From positions 4,228,501 through 4,292,500 of the forward strand of contig OY756965.1 of the NCBI GenBank assembly GCA_963580455.1: a DNA stretch of 64,000 bases, written 5' to 3'. Position 1 is the first letter of the stretch, and every line of letters begins with the position of its first letter. The stretch is from Euonymus europaeus (lineage: Eukaryota; Streptophyta; Magnoliopsida; Celastrales; Celastraceae). The translations under genes were made by a program, and so were the position numbers. Below the pieces are notes generated by a model. It did not search any database. It saw only the letters and a program-made list of their open reading frames with translations, and was not told the DNA's origin. Positions 1 through 12,891 of the stretch are shown here, in pieces.

Positions 1-342
1 CCTTAGTCTCCTCATATAGAGGGTTGAATAGTGATAAGATAATTTATTCATGAGTATTAAGTTAATCGGTTCTTCTGAGTTGGGGTAAGATCAATCTTCT
101 TTGTTGAGATATATTAATAATGATCGACTTTAGCCTTGAGCATTTGAAATTTATCTTGGAGTTGAAATTTATCTCTTCTATTTAGTGCACTGATTTTCTT
201 TGAATGTCTTCATATGGAGCTTCCAATACGTAATCTTCCTCTCTTGTTTCACCAATCATGCTGACTAGAGATGATTCATTGTTTTCATTCACAACATCTA
301 ATACGATACAATACAACATCAAATTCTTATTTTTGGAAAAAG
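1..342. other. unassigned left flank
   Basis: AT-rich sequence with no supported gene. A 62-codon open frame on the minus strand (182-370) runs into the inverted-repeat element beginning near 343 and matches nothing I recognise, so I do not call it a gene. Confidence 0.4.
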
Positions 343-668
343 TTGGACCCTGTTGTAAATGAATTTTCATGCAGTAAAATAATTTATTTTTTAAAATTAC
401 GGATGTATTTTGGCTAGAATTATGAGAATAATGTCTATTTTTTGTGCCAAATAAAAATAAAATGAATCATGAAAAAAATATGAAATTTTGAACCGTTAAA
501 TATAAACTCAAAATATTTTTATCTTAATTTTAACTGTACATTTAATTTTTGTCTAGCACAAACAACATATCACGATACTCTTAATTTCGATCAAAACATA
601 TCCATAATTTTTAACAAAAAATAAAATATCTTACTACATGAAAATTCATTTATGATGGGACTGCTGTA
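343..668. repeat. fold-back MITE-like element with long terminal inverted repeats
   Basis: The left arm (about 343-470) and the reverse complement of the right arm (about 550-668) align over more than 100 bases with scattered mismatches. Both contain the words AAATGAATTTTCATG and TTATTTTTT at matching places. No open frame lies between the arms. This is the layout of a small non-autonomous DNA transposon. I could not fix a target-site duplication, so the superfamily is open. It lies about 650 bases upstream of the potassium transporter start codon. Confidence 0.6.
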
Positions 669-1328
669 AAAAGATAAATGTTATTTTTATAGACACGATT
701 CATTCTTATTTTTGAAAATAAAATGGAAACAATTTGTTTTTTAAATCTTGTGGATTTGAACATTAAATTTATGACATATACCATTGGTCCCTTTTGCATA
801 ACGAGTCAACTCGGCAGAGCAAGAGAGATTGACATTCCCATTTTGGCTGCTGAATCGTAGACACGTTGTCAGTTCACCTCCTCGCTCCAATGCAAGTGGA
901 GATTGGAGAATTAACAACTTAATACAGACAAAGACCAAAACATCATGGCACCAACTTTCTCACAAACACCCAAACAGGCAAAGATTTCTCCCTCTGTCTG
1001 CCAATAAAGCCCTCACGCAATATATTCTAGATTTCTATGGTGTGTTTTACTGTCTTGGTTCCAAGTGTCAGCAACCCATCACTTTCGTTTTCTTGTATTT
1101 GTTTACTTTTCTGATTGTGACCATTGAATCTGTGGTGGTTCAACTGCTTATGTATTCACCAGTACTACATTGAATAAAGAATTCGGTGATCCTCGTGGGC
1201 ATCTGCTGTCTGCCGAGCAAGTGTTTTTCTTGGGGGACTGCCGGACGGGGATTTATGAGAATGGGTATTTGTTGAACAATAACTTTATTTCGCAGAATGG
1301 AAACTTTGAACTTCTGAGATCACGCATC
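669..1328 (+). promoter_or_regulatory. upstream region and presumed 5' UTR of the KUP8-like gene
   Basis: The 660 bases before the transporter start codon hold no other supported gene. The start at 1329 is in frame with an earlier ATG at 1170, but the peptide between them is unlike family N-termini, whereas Met-Asp-Leu-Glu-Thr at 1329 matches KUP8-type proteins. The stretch from about 950 to 1328 is therefore most likely 5' UTR, possibly with an intron. No TATA box can be assigned with confidence. Confidence 0.4.
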
Positions 1329-4300
1329 ATGGATCTGGAAACTGGGTTTTATAAAAGCCATACTAAGGTGAGATGGGTCTATTCAGTTCAAGACTATGCA
1401 TCCATTGACGAGTTTAACGTAATAGCAGTTAATTTCCGTAGTCGATTTTCGTGCACCCATTGCAGTTTTGAGGTCAATTTTTTTCGCCTTTTTTTGGTAA
1501 CTAAGAAGCTTGCATAATTTGCACAAATATGCAGGATGCAGCAATGGTCGATTCGTAGATTTGACCCATTGCAGGTCTGTAACTAGTTTGTTATTTTTTG
1601 TTGCAGAAGGAATCATGGAGGACAGTGTTAACTTTGGCCTATCAAAGTCTTGGCGTTGTCTATGGAGACTTGAGCACTTCACCGTTATACGTTTACAAGA
1701 ACACATTTGCCGACGATATTGAACATTCAAGGACAAATGAAGAGATATATGGAGTTTTTTCATGCGTTTTCTGGACTCTCACTTTGGTTCCTTTGCTCAA
1801 ATACGTGTTTATAGTTCTCAAAGCTGATGATAACGGTGAAGGAGGGACTTTTGCTCTGTACTCGTTGCTGTGTCGCCACGCCCGAGTAAACTCACTGCCC
1901 AGTTGTCAGTTAGCGGATGAGGAACTATACGAGTACAAAAAGGATAGGATAAATCCGGAATCAAAATCAAATTTTGCATCTAATTTGAAATCTTCTCTAG
2001 AGAGGCATAGGGTGTTGCAGAGAATTTTGCTTCTGTTGGCTTTGATTGGAACTTGCATGGTGATCGGCGATGGTATTCTAACACCGGCTATTTCTGGTAA
2101 TTATGATTTCTTTGTTTTATTGTGGTTCTGTTTACTTTTTCAATTTCTTTATTATTTGAAACTTTTTTTTGTCTGTGTGAATTTATGTGATTCTATTTCC
2201 TGTTACAACTTACAACTCGGATTCATTGGTCATTGGGATGATTTCTGCAGTTTTCTCTGCGGTTTCTGGGGTTGAGCTTTCAGTGGAAAAAGAGCATCAC
2301 AAATGTAAGATCTTCTGCCTTGTCCTGGTTTCTATTTAAAATACTTTTTCCCTTGTAGTTTGTTGATGTCTTCAAAATTATTAGTTTCATAATCAATAAA
2401 TGTATAAAAAGTTCAGCTTCAACTTTATTACATTCAGGACTTGCTAATGTACTAGTTGGAATTCTAGCCTTACAAGGTCAAGCCACATCAATTTTGAGTT
2501 TGCCCTAGCTTTGAGAAACTACCAGTTCTTTGCCAGAGGGCTATTGATTTGGTTTTCCAGAACTTTATCCGTGCCACCTTCAACAACATCTTAAATTGTT
2601 ATATTATTTCCATAAGTTATATTTTTTCTTGAGATTTTTGGGATTTACTTGTGTATATATCCCAGTAGTCAGTGCACCAATTATCTTTGTAACTAAGAAC
2701 TATATTCTGGAGCTCATCTTTTGACCTGCCAACTCGAGTTGTGGAATTGGCATGTTAAACTGGCACGCCTGGGTTTACATAATTTTCGGAATCTGCCGTG
2801 ACAGGCCCTTGCAGATATATCTTTCAACTTTGGCTTCATGTTTAAATTAAAGCAATGGGAAAGTGCTTTGAATATACGTCTATCACCTAGCTGTTTTAGA
2901 GCATAAAAGCAGAGATTTATCTGCAGATTATTCACATTTCAGCTAACACATTTTCTTTTATTATGAATTTCCCACAGGGAATATGCTAACATTGGATTTT
3001 CCACTTCAATGAGTTGCAACATGATAATATTAATATCACTAAACTGCTGTTAGAGACCAGTGAAATGTTGGCTTTCCAATGAATGAAAGGAATTTGTGTT
3101 TTGAAATGAAATTTGGTGGTTCTTCTTTGTGATCTGACAATTTTCAATAAATTTTTAATTAAACTTTTTTTTTTGAAATAAGTTCGGCTTTCTTTGTTTT
3201 GGGAAGAAATTAGCACCTCATATGACTCTCCTAAAAACTAATTTTGCTACCTATGTTCTTGTATGTCCCATTTTATCATGTGTAATCTGTTTTAAAATTT
3301 GAAGTGTAATTTTTTTTGTCACATATTGAATGCTATTTCATTCATTTTTCTTTTGAATGTTCTATACCTACATCTGAAATATTCCTTGGGAAGAGTTGAA
3401 GATAAGAAAAAGAAGCCGTGGGAGATCTTTTTAAGAACAAAACCACTGTGATTAAATCAATTTCTGGCGATGTGACATGCAGAGTCCTGAAGTTCCTAAT
3501 GTTTGAAACTAATCTTGCATATCAAACTTCTAGAGAGACGGATTTGGCGTTTCTCTTTTAATCGTTCTTTATTGTCGGTTTACTTCATTTTCTTATGTAT
3601 GGCTATGAACTTGCATCAGCAAATTGAATTTTATGACTGTTTCTTCTTTTGCTACTGTAAATGTCGTGCTCTTAACTTTATTGCCTCCTGAAACTTGGTA
3701 ATTTTGCAGACATTGAAGTTCCTGTTACATGCATCATTTTGATTGGCTTGTTTGCACTTCAACACTATGGCACCCACAGGGTTGGATTTTTGTTTGCCCC
3801 AGTAGTCGTATTATGGCTTCTGTGTATCGGTGCCATTGGGTTATATAATATATTGCACTGGAATCCTCACGTGTATCAAGCAATATCTCCGTATTACATT
3901 TACAAATTTCTGAGAAAAACACAAAGAGGAGGTTGGATGTCATTGGGTGGAATTTTACTGTGTATAACAGGTACGTAGATAGTAAATTTGATTTTTCAGC
4001 CTTTAATCAACAAATTAGTTATTTTGTATGTAACTAATAAAATATTACATGTCCAGGTTCAGAAGCTATGTTTGCTGATCTTGGCCACTTTTCACAATTA
4101 TCAATCAAGGTATACCTTGCATACATTAGTTGCAGTCTCTTCCCTATAATAAGTGGGTGTGGAAGTCTTCCTTCTTTTTTTTTCTTTCTTTGTGATGGTT
4201 TCACGAGGATGGGGATCAGACGCCTGCCCGGTATAAGGTGTGGTGGTGAAGAGCTTGACCACTTGAACTAGTGGTGCTTCTCAGATGTGCCTGTTATTTG

Positions 4301-6971
4301 TTGACCAATAGACCTACAAAGGTTTCTTATCTTTTTAAATTTAGGGACATGGATTTCATTTGTGTGCAACCTACTAGGTTCATTGTTTTAAAATCCAGGA
4401 CCAGTAAGTCCAACCTGCCAGGTCATGGAATTCAATGTGTTCTTGCTACCTCAAGGTAGCGGACAGGGAGCTAAGGTGTTATGAAGCTTGTACATGTGGA
4501 TACTGCTCAAGTCAATAGTAATAGAAGCAATGATAGATGCATCCTACTAGGTTCATTATTTTCAGCAAAGTTCATTTGGTTAACAAATGCTTTCTGGTTG
4601 ACTAAAACAACCTTCATTCTTTTACGTGCAACGGTTGAAACTCGAGTTTTGCTTAGCTACTATCATGCAATTTGTGTGGTATTTCATTTCTTAAGTTCTA
4701 CAAATCACTCCCATGAAAATAATTTATTTGACTATGTCAATCCTAGCTCTTTTGGCTCAAGACATTCCATGTTTCTTTAAAAAAAAGAGCAAATTTCTTG
4801 ACTTAAAGAAGGGTGACGTTGCTAAAAGAACTTCTTTGCCTGAAGCATAATCAGATTTTTTTAAATGTTTTTTAATTCCGTGGTAGCGGGGTTCTTTACC
4901 TTTTCTTATGATCTCTCCTACACTACGACAGCAAAGGTTGGGCGGAAGAGAATGACATTTTGATTAAAAATGTTGAGTTTTTCTGATGGGCCTTTTAATT
5001 TATGCAGATTGCATTCACATCTTTGGTTTACCCGTCTTTAATTCTTGCCTACATGGGGCAAGCTGCTTATCTGTCTCAGCATCATGTGATTGATAGTGAG
5101 TTCCAAATTGGATTCTATGTATCAGTACCAGGTAGGTACCTAAAGTTTAATTCTTGAGGGATTATCTCATTGTCTATTAGCAGATTTTAACTGATTGAAA
5201 ATGTGCCACATTATTCTTCCAGAAAAATTAAGATGGCCTGTTCTGGTCATAGCCATACTTGCTGCAGTGGTGGGAAGCCAGGCCATCATTACCGGAACCT
5301 TCTCTATCATCAAACAATGCTCTGCGCTGTGCTGCTTCCCCAAGGTCAGAATAGTCCACACATCATCCAGAATCCATGGCCAGATCTATATCCCTGAGAT
5401 TAACTGGATCTTGATGGTTTTGTGCTTGGCTGTGACAATTGGTTTTAGGGACACAAAGCGCATGGGTAATGCATCAGGTATAAAACTAAATATGATAACT
5501 CCGCTGAAAATATTTACCATTCGAATTGGTATACGTTGCATATTTCACCCGATAAAATTGCTTGTGGCTTAATAAATTAGGCAAAGTGGTGTTGTTAATC
5601 TAAGTGTATTATAAAGATATCTTGCATGTCAGTCCATGCCTGATGCTTTCTTTTCCAAGAATCGTGAAAATATGCACGACAGATGTAAACTCACACCACT
5701 GGCTATTTCCTTTGCTGAAAGTTTGTCATAAATCCAGATCTATGACGTGATATTATTGGATATATCCTTTGGAAATAAGTTTAACCATGTGAAGTTGATA
5801 CTCCGGCTAAGTATATAGAAATGCTGCATAGTGCATTAAAGGAAATTTAATTGCTGCAATTTTTAATCTCATACCCCTGCCCCTTGGTTTGCATCTCTAA
5901 GAAATCCTTTGTCGCATTCAAAAATACCTGTTATTCTTAAATTTTGCTCATTGTGAAACAGGTTTGGCAGTCATTACAGTTATGCTGGTTACCACCTGCC
6001 TGATGTCCTTGGTTATTGTCCTATGCTGGCACAAGAATGTCTTCCTTGCTGTATGCTTTGTGTTATTTTTTGGGGCAATTGAGGCTCTCTATTTCTCGGC
6101 TTCTCTTGTAAAGTTTCTGGAAGGGGCTTGGGTACCAATTGCTCTTGCATTCTTCTTCCTAACCATCATGTGTGTCTGGCACTATGGAATGCTTAAAAAG
6201 TATGAATTTGATGTCCAGAACAAGGTGTCCCTCCAATGGCTGCTTAGCTTGGGTCCAAGTCTAGGCATCGTACGCGTCCCGGGGATTGGTCTCGTACACA
6301 CTGAGCTAATTTCTGGAATCCCAGCAACCTTCTCCCACTTTGTTACAAATCTTCCAGCATTCCACCAGGTCCTAGTCTTTGTCTGCATCAAGTCCGTCCC
6401 AGTTCCACATGTTAGACCTGATGAACGGTTTCTAATTGGACATATTGGCCCCAGAGAGTATCGAATCTATAGGTGCATTGTACGATATGGTTATCGGGAT
6501 GTTCACAAGGGTGACATGGAGTTTGAGAAAGACCTTGTGTGCAGCATAGCTGAGTTTATACGGAGCATCCAAAATCATGACTTGGGAAAGGAAGGAGACA
6601 AATTGGCAGTTGTTGGGACACGTTCCACTCACACAGATGGAATTCAAATGAGCGACGATGACACGGATAAAGCAGAGTCACCGTCTGTTATCCAACCGAG
6701 AAAAAATGTAAGATTTATCTTACCAGATAGCCCAAAGATCGACAGGGTAGCACAGGAAGAGCTGCGGGAACTTATGGAAGCTAGGGAATCCGGGATTGCT
6801 TACATATTAGGGCATTCATACATGAGAGCAAAGCAGGGGTCTAGCATGACTAAGAAGTTTGTAATTAATTATGGATATGAATTCTTGAGGAGAAACAGTC
6901 GAGCAGCAACATATGCACTAAGTGTCCCCCATGCATCCACACTGGAAGTGGGGATGGTTTACAATGTCTAA
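1329..6971 (+). CDS. KUP8: potassium transporter, KUP/HAK/KT family, KUP8-like (8 exons)
   Basis: Multi-pass K+ transporter of plant cluster II (KUP2/KUP6/KUP8). Family knowledge: plasma-membrane K+ transport linked to cell expansion and osmotic adjustment. Exons read from GT-AG sites and frame: 1329-1367, 1607-2096, 2251-2304, 3710-3970, 4057-4109, 5008-5131, 5223-5477, 5962-6971. They join in frame to 761 residues, close to the roughly 780 of Arabidopsis relatives. Diagnostic motifs are [15 protein letters not shown] (exon 2), [14 protein letters not shown] (exon 2), [11 protein letters not shown] (exon 4), [12 protein letters not shown] (exon 5) and [12 protein letters not shown] (exon 7). 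Hydrophobic segments fill exons 2-8, followed by a long soluble C-terminal tail ending LEVGMVYNV. No stop or frameshift was seen. Introns 3 (1.4 kb) and 5 (0.9 kb) are large and hold no other gene I can support. The start was chosen by N-terminal family similarity. KUP8 rather than KUP6 is favoured by the MDLET N-terminus and the [17 protein letters not shown] junction. Confidence 0.96.
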
Positions 6972-7512
6972 CATTTTTTGTCATACCTTGTCTCTACATG
7001 TTTTATAAATAGATGAAAACCCATAAATCCTTAAAACTGGTGGGTTGTAGAGTTATGCATGAGTTTTTGCTGTGTTTTAGCAGAAAAGTGATTTTCAGCA
7101 GTAAAAACTCCCGCATCATCATAGGTACAGCCATCTATTCTGCGTACTTGCTATGAGCAGAGCTCCGAGAAAACCAGTGAGATTGTATTTGGAGCAGTCC
7201 AGCAGCAGGATGGAAAGTGCGGAATGGTCATCATAAAGCCTGTCAATTATGGGGATCCCATTTATGATCACCATAACATTCGCTCCCAAACAATTCTCAT
7301 GAACAAGATTTTGAAGGTTTTGCATTGTTGTCTTGGTATAAAGCCCTGAAAGCAGAAGAAAATAAAGGGCGAAAGTGCCAAACATGAAATTATATTATCA
7401 TAAGAAAGCAAATTATATTGTCACAAGAGAGCAAACCGTACACACAAATTCTTTGGTATTTACAAGCTCATATGACTAGTTGCATCAACATTGAGAAAGA
7501 GTCAAAGTTACT
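6972..7512. other. convergent intergenic region (3' UTRs of KUP8-like and NHL genes)
   Basis: The region between two convergent stop codons. From about 7088 it is homologous to 25432-25960, next to the second NHL copy, so it belongs to the duplicated unit. Here about 220 bases present in the other copy (about 25645-25925) are missing. No protein was recognised on either strand. Confidence 0.6.
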
Positions 7513-9400
7513 TCATCTCCTCTTCACTAAACCTGAACTATTTTCAAAAGAACGATCTAGTGGAGTTGTTTCTTTGTCCATAGCAGTGAAGCCCATGATG
7601 TTAGCTTGTATCATAGCATCCAGCCTGTCAGATGAAACATCGCCCGTCTCTTGATTTTCTTCTCTTACCTGGAAGCTGATTTCATTTGATGAGTTTGAGT
7701 GTTCTAGCATTCCATCAGAACTTAACAAAAGCTTCAGTTGTTCGGTATACATAAGTGGATTTCGTGCCTCAGTGTCACCAGGGACATCACAGTCGAGCAA
7801 AGAGATAACTTCCTTGTTTGAAGGTCTAGACTCTATGTTGTTTATTTTAAACATAAGAGACAGATGAGAAACACACAACCAAAGGAGTTTTCGCACTAGC
7901 GCATAAATCACAAAGCTAGCAACTGCGTTTTTGCTGGCGCAGAAGAGTGTCACCAGTTGACTCTTCAGAGAAATTAGGCAGTGCTTCCATGTCATGCCGA
8001 GGCCGAGACTGAGACTGTGGCCTACCTCCTGTCTATAAAGTTTGGTTAGATAAGTTGTAAGTTATAAGCATCCATCTGAAAAAAACTAAATCACAAAAAA
8101 AATGAAGGCGCACTTACAGAGCGAATGATATATGGACAAAGTGCAATTCCAACAACTATCCCAAATAAAAATAGTCCCAATCCCAGAACCCAACCTGAAA
8201 CTGCTCCGAGTGCTGAAAAAATTGAAGGATAAATTACTCTTACTCGACCTTAAGATCAGGGCAATTACTCAGGCATGAATTACGACAACAGACATATAAT
8301 AACTTGGAAGTTGCCACAGACAAAAAATGTGACATAAACAAATCAAAAACTGTCAATGTTTTATGCCATTCCAAGATAGTCACAAAACACAAATAAGGCC
8401 CCAAAAGCTCACCAGATTTAGAAGTCCTTTTACAATCTTCTGGCTTAAGATCAATTCGGCGAACTAATACATTCCCATGATCTGTAATCATTAAAGCACA
8501 CATCTCAGGGACAAAAAACAGGTCAAAAGAATTCGAGAATGTTGCATTCTGCGCAGGACCATCATCATGCCCTTCCTTCTGGGACTGGGAGTAACCTCCA
8601 GCAATCGTAGTCACCCCTAAAACAACATTGACATCAGTTGCAACAAATTTCACTCTATCTATTTACTTATACTGATGAAAAATTTAAATGTACATACATG
8701 AATAATTTATTGCACATCCTATCATGATCTGAAATTATATATTTGATGAAATAATACAATAAGTAGGACAAATACTTTAATAATAATTTACCTGAATTGG
8801 TAATTTTTCTTATAGCCTTGTTATTCTTATCAGCAACATATACATTCCCCTTCAAATCAACAGCGAAGCTCCGGGGACGATTAAACCAGGCAGAACCCAA
8901 TTCCCCGTCCCGATAATCGGCATGAACCGGATCCCCAGACAGCCGGTTAACAACTACACTAGCTACAAAGCACAGTCATTACAAACGAATTATACAAGAA
9001 AAACACTAACAAGATAACTATATTTTTTAACTATACTGAGTTAAGTTGTACAGACCTGGAGACGATTGAAAATATACTGTGTAGATCGAATTAGCAGAAG
9101 AATCAAGAACGAAGAAATCGGACGATCCCGGTCGAGGAAGAATTGCGTGCGGATTGATACCCATTTTGTGACCGTCGATCACCGTCGTAACCGTGTAGCC
9201 TTCCTCCAGTAAAAGCTTCGCCGAGACTGCAACAAAGACGATTTTTTCTTTTAACTTTTTAAAATGCCGCATCCGATAAGCAAGTAGTAAAACCAAATTA
9301 GAAAGTAATATGAAGATAGCAATAAAAATCTACCGCATAAGGAAGGTAGTGTGAGACCGAAGAGGAAGAAGACAGAGATCAAAGAGAGATGAGAGGCCAT
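7513..9400 (-). CDS. NHL-repeat membrane protein, copy 1 (6 exons, complete)
   Basis: Exons on the minus strand: 9334-9400, 9056-9226, 8792-8962, 8413-8616, 8118-8212, 7513-8028. All junctions are GT-AG and the frame runs through to 407 residues. The first 22 residues form a signal peptide. Three NHL-type blades follow: NPHAILPRPGSSDFFVLD (about 44-61), FNRPRSFAVDLKGNVYVAD (about 107-125), and FSNSFDLFF...LMITDHGNVLVRRIDL (about 162-195). Exon 5 encodes a membrane segment (about 208-232). Exon 6 holds a second hydrophobic stretch and an acidic C-terminal tail ending GLVKRR. NHL blades usually form a beta-propeller used for binding; no substrate is known for these plant proteins, so the role is open. 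This is the only one of three window copies with no visible lesion, so it is the likely functional gene. Start codon and exon 1 are conserved in all copies. Confidence 0.9.
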
Positions 9401-9784
9401 GGTCAAGTGCTTGCAGAGAAAGCTACTCTCCCCAACGTTTTACCTAGGAACGCCTTAAAAAGAAGGGTGCGAAGGGGAACTGATAATCTGTCCGCGGGTG
9501 CTTTTATTCATGGTGGTCTGCTCAGATTAACCAATGGATTGGTTTTTGGATAAAGTCTTAGGACACGAAATGACAACTTCACTTTCAAGAACAGACAATT
9601 TGAGTTTCTATACTTTATTTCAGGGCAATGAAACGATGTTTGCCCTCGACGCCAATTTTCATCCAAAATTGTTTTAGATCTGTTTGTGGTTACACGTTGA
9701 GTATTTTTTGTCGGCTTCGGCTGACTACTCAACGTGTTTCCCTCTATGTATGCTTAGTGTGTGTGTTTCACTGTTGTCAAAAAA
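9401..9784 (-). promoter_or_regulatory. upstream region of NHL copy 1
   Basis: About 150 bases (9401-9555) are conserved upstream of all three NHL copies (27890-28037, 37640-37785), including the shared block GAACTGATAATCTGT near 9478. The duplicated unit therefore carried at least part of the promoter. Beyond about 9560 the copies diverge. No TATA box was assigned. Confidence 0.5.
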
Positions 9785-10885
9785 AAAATATCATTTTGAT
9801 CACTTAAAAATATTCAAATTTCATTTTGCACACCATAATTTTAAAAATTACACTTTGCACAAAGTAATTTTGAAATTGTTTCAATCTCGTCAGCGGGCAA
9901 ATTTTTACATTGACGGGCAGCAACACTGTCTATGTGGCAATTTGACCAATCAAAACTGTTGCATTAAAAACACGTGTCATGTTTATGCAAATAAACCTAA
10001 TAAATTTTTATTAAATTATTTTTAAATTACAAAAATTTTGAGAAAGAACCCTAGCCACTCCACCATCATAATTGCTCCCTTCTTTGGCTGTTCAAATACT
10101 TGACGTATAGTGCTGGATCTATGCCTTCCGCCTGTGATTTCTCTGTCAGCAAGCAAAGATAGAGTCCGACGAGAGAGAGACCTACAACGCACTCTGTTTG
10201 ACTATTCTTTCACTCCTCAATCGTAAGGTGTTCACTTTCTCCAAAAAATGTAGAGCACGACTATTCAAAACCTATCAAGCACCCTCTCAAGTTCCTTTTG
10301 TCCCGTAGAAAATCCCCTTCAATGTCTCTGCTCATGGACCAGAAGAAAACCCTCTTCAATGTTTCGGCCATCGAAAGGTAAATCAGGTGATGGAGGGGTA
10401 ATTTTGGAAAAGAATGATCAGAAGAACTGGATGAGCTCTGCTCAGCTTTGGAGCCCTAACATAAACCTTGATCAGAAAAAACAAGACTCTGCATCAGAAG
10501 TCGCGCTGGTACCCAAAGCTTTTGTTTTCCTCCTTTGTTTTGGTGTTATACTTTTTCATCATGGCCATAGTTGTTGTGAATTTCATTGTTGTGGACAGAG
10601 AAGTGAAGAAGACGATAGGTTAGGTGTTGAGAAAGTGACCTAGTAGGTTTTGATTTTAAGTTTGTTATTATGTTATTTTATGAATTTTTGATATTTCTTT
10701 TATAATTTTTCATTTTAAAAAAATTGCAACATCCCACGTGGACCAATTGAGAGACAGTCATGTGCATTTTGGCTACCCGAAAGTTGAGAAAATTGATCGA
10801 GTGATGAGACTGTAACGAATTTCGAAGTACAGTGTGTAAAATGAAACTTGACATATATATGGGTGACCAAAAGTGATATTAACCC
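9785..10885. mobile_element. non-autonomous TIR element, MULE-like
   Basis: The left end (9785-9900) and the reverse complement of the right end (10780-10885) align imperfectly for about 100 bases. Shared words include AATATCA followed by TTTTG.TCAC, TTTCATTTT.CACAC, and GAAATT with CAATCTC/CAGTCTC further in. Long degenerate terminal inverted repeats around a non-homologous core fit a Mutator-like element. I could not find a 9-base target duplication, so the superfamily is inferred. The core is more GC-rich than the arms and contains a coding-like piece at 10359-10643. Confidence 0.5.
10359..10643 (+). pseudogene. coding-like fragment inside the TIR element, possibly from a GARP (HHO/NIGT1-type) transcription factor
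   Basis: A 94-codon open frame. Its middle contains KNDQKNWMSSAQLW followed by a polar stretch with DQKKQDSASE. Plant HHO/NIGT1 proteins carry a similar short motif, K..W..S.QLW, ahead of their Myb-like domain. No Myb domain follows here; the frame drifts into a hydrophobic stretch and stops at 10641. It may be a captured exon piece, as in Pack-MULEs. The similarity covers about 30 residues recalled by eye, so the identity is tentative, and expression is unknown. Confidence 0.35.
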
Positions 10886-11758
10886 ATATGTTTGTTAGAT
10901 AATGACATGTCATTTGTTTAAAAGGAAAAAATGAGTATTAAATATGATATGAAAATAACAAAAAGTGAAAAGTGAAAATCAAAAGTAACTGTCTCTCTTG
11001 CCTTCTTCTTCAATGACACCCGCACTTGGGTCTTCTCCAAAGCAATTTCGAAGGCGGCATCTCAATTTTTAAAAGTCATTCTAGAGCCATTGTCATGAGT
11101 AGCTTCCATCACAATTTCCTTTCGATTGACTACCACTACTCCAATGTTGCTACCACCACCAACATTTTAATCACCGCCATTTTGTTCACAAGATCATGTT
11201 TCTTAAGGAGCCTAATTACAGTACCAACAGGCCAAAGAAAGAATGTTATAAATGGGGTTTTGCTGAGGAGCGTCTTTTGAGTTATTTCTAGATCTAAATG
11301 TCAAATCTCTTGCTTGTTTCTTCCCTCCTTCCCTGATGCATCTAGAAATCGTCTTCGAGCAAGCTCTGATTGTGGAGCTCTCCTTCTATTGTTCCTACTC
11401 AACCATTCGCTGTCACGTTCTCTAGTTTCCACCGCCTCACACACTTAAATCAGTTAGAACACTCATCTTTATCGTCCGACTACCATTTTTGACGAGGATG
11501 GTCTCAAAAGAACCGTATGGTAATATGGAGCATAACCCAGCTACTCTTGTTCGATTTCATTCATCTTCGCAAACTTTGTTTGGCTGGAACAATTACAGTT
11601 GACTTGTTTGGTCGGAACAATTGCAGTCCCAAAGAAGATGAAGACTCAAGTTTTACTTTTTCTTTTCATGGGAAAAGAACCATTTTGGCCATAGTACTTA
11701 GCAAAAAAGGGCAAATAAGCCCTAAAGTTTAAAACGGAGTAAACGAGCTCTCGTACTT
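10886..11758. other. non-coding stretch left of the Athila/Tat insertion
   Basis: No gene recognised. Open frames here (11026-11280, 11517-11732) are short and have no known motif. The sequence was contiguous with 21362 onward before the retrotransposon inserted, as shown by the TACTT duplication at 11754-11758 and 21362-21366. Confidence 0.5.
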
Positions 11759-12885
11759 TGGTGAGTGCAAAATTGCACTAATGTTATTATGTTAAATATC
11801 CAATCTTTGTGAGGTTTATAGCACGAAATACTGCCCAAATGTATGATTGAATGACAGGTATAGCTGGATGCTAGTTACTTAGGAAAGTTGATTCTGGGTG
11901 AAAAGTGAGCCAGGCGCGAGCGAGGTGCGAGCTAGGCGCGGCCGCGAGTTGAGGGATTTGCTGTAACGGGCCCGGCTGACGTGGCAGTAGGGACGATGCT
12001 ATCTTTAGGGTTAAAAAACAAAACCCTAGGACGAAAAAGGGGATTCAGAAAGTTCCAGCAAAGGCAGAAGACGGCGGAGAGAGAGGAGGCAATTCCAAGA
12101 GTGGCGATTCCTTCTTTCCCCCATTGATTCGAACATTGGTTTTAAGTATTTGTTGATTTTCATTATGGATATGTGTAACTAATTACTTATTAGCTAGGAT
12201 TTGGTACTTTCTTCTACCAAAACCTTTGTGCATGAATTTGATTCTCGATTAGACTGATTTAATTCATTATTCTCTGAATTGATTGAGATTTTCTATTGTT
12301 ATGTATGCCTGATCAACATCATAATATTTAGGAACTGTTAGTTGAACATATACGGCTGACCATGACCCGGTGTTTGACGAAGTAACAATAACTTGTTTTG
12401 CGATTCAGGTTAGAGGATAATGAACATAACTGATTGGGTGTGAATTAAAATCCTAGGTTATGCTATTGTCGATTTCCACGTGTTGATGCTTATTTTAGAA
12501 TGTTCTTAGGAGAGACCAAACCAAGACATCTTTGATAAGAAAAGATCCTGAGCTGGACCAAAGTCAGGATTGTTGCTTAGGGAAATCTAATTGATCGAGC
12601 TGGGCCAAAGTCTTTCAATTGACGTAGTTAAATTCTTAATTTGTGTAATTGATAATTGATATATGTGCACAAGGTGAAGGTAGATGATTAAGCCAAATCC
12701 AAGCTAAATCTCATTAATTGTTGGATTCATAATTTAATTTAATTTTGCACTATTGTTTGCTCTTTAATTGGTTTATGCAATAGTCCCTGTGGATTCGATC
12801 CCTTTCACTGTTGCTGCTTTGCGACCGTACACTTGCGATTGGGTAAAACCTGTCGAGATTTATTGTGATTATAAATTGTCGATCA
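11759..12885 (+). repeat. 5' LTR of the Athila/Tat element
   Basis: Begins TGGTGAGTGCAAAATTG and ends GTCGATCA. It contains a GC-rich patch near 11910-11950 with CGCGGCCGCGAGT inside otherwise AT-rich sequence. It matches 20235-21361 end to end with no net length difference. The LTR would carry the element promoter, but no TATA box is assigned. Confidence 0.95.
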
Positions 12886-12891
12886 AGTTTT

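Noticed and set aside
1170..1328. N-terminal extension of the potassium transporter from the earlier ATG at 1170
   Set aside because: It is in frame, but its sequence is unlike KUP N-termini, which begin at the position of the ATG at 1329.
7119..7385. Minus-strand 88-codon frame as a separate gene
   Set aside because: It falls in the 3' flank of the NHL gene; the same region in copy 2 has stops and a length change, so no conserved protein is supported.
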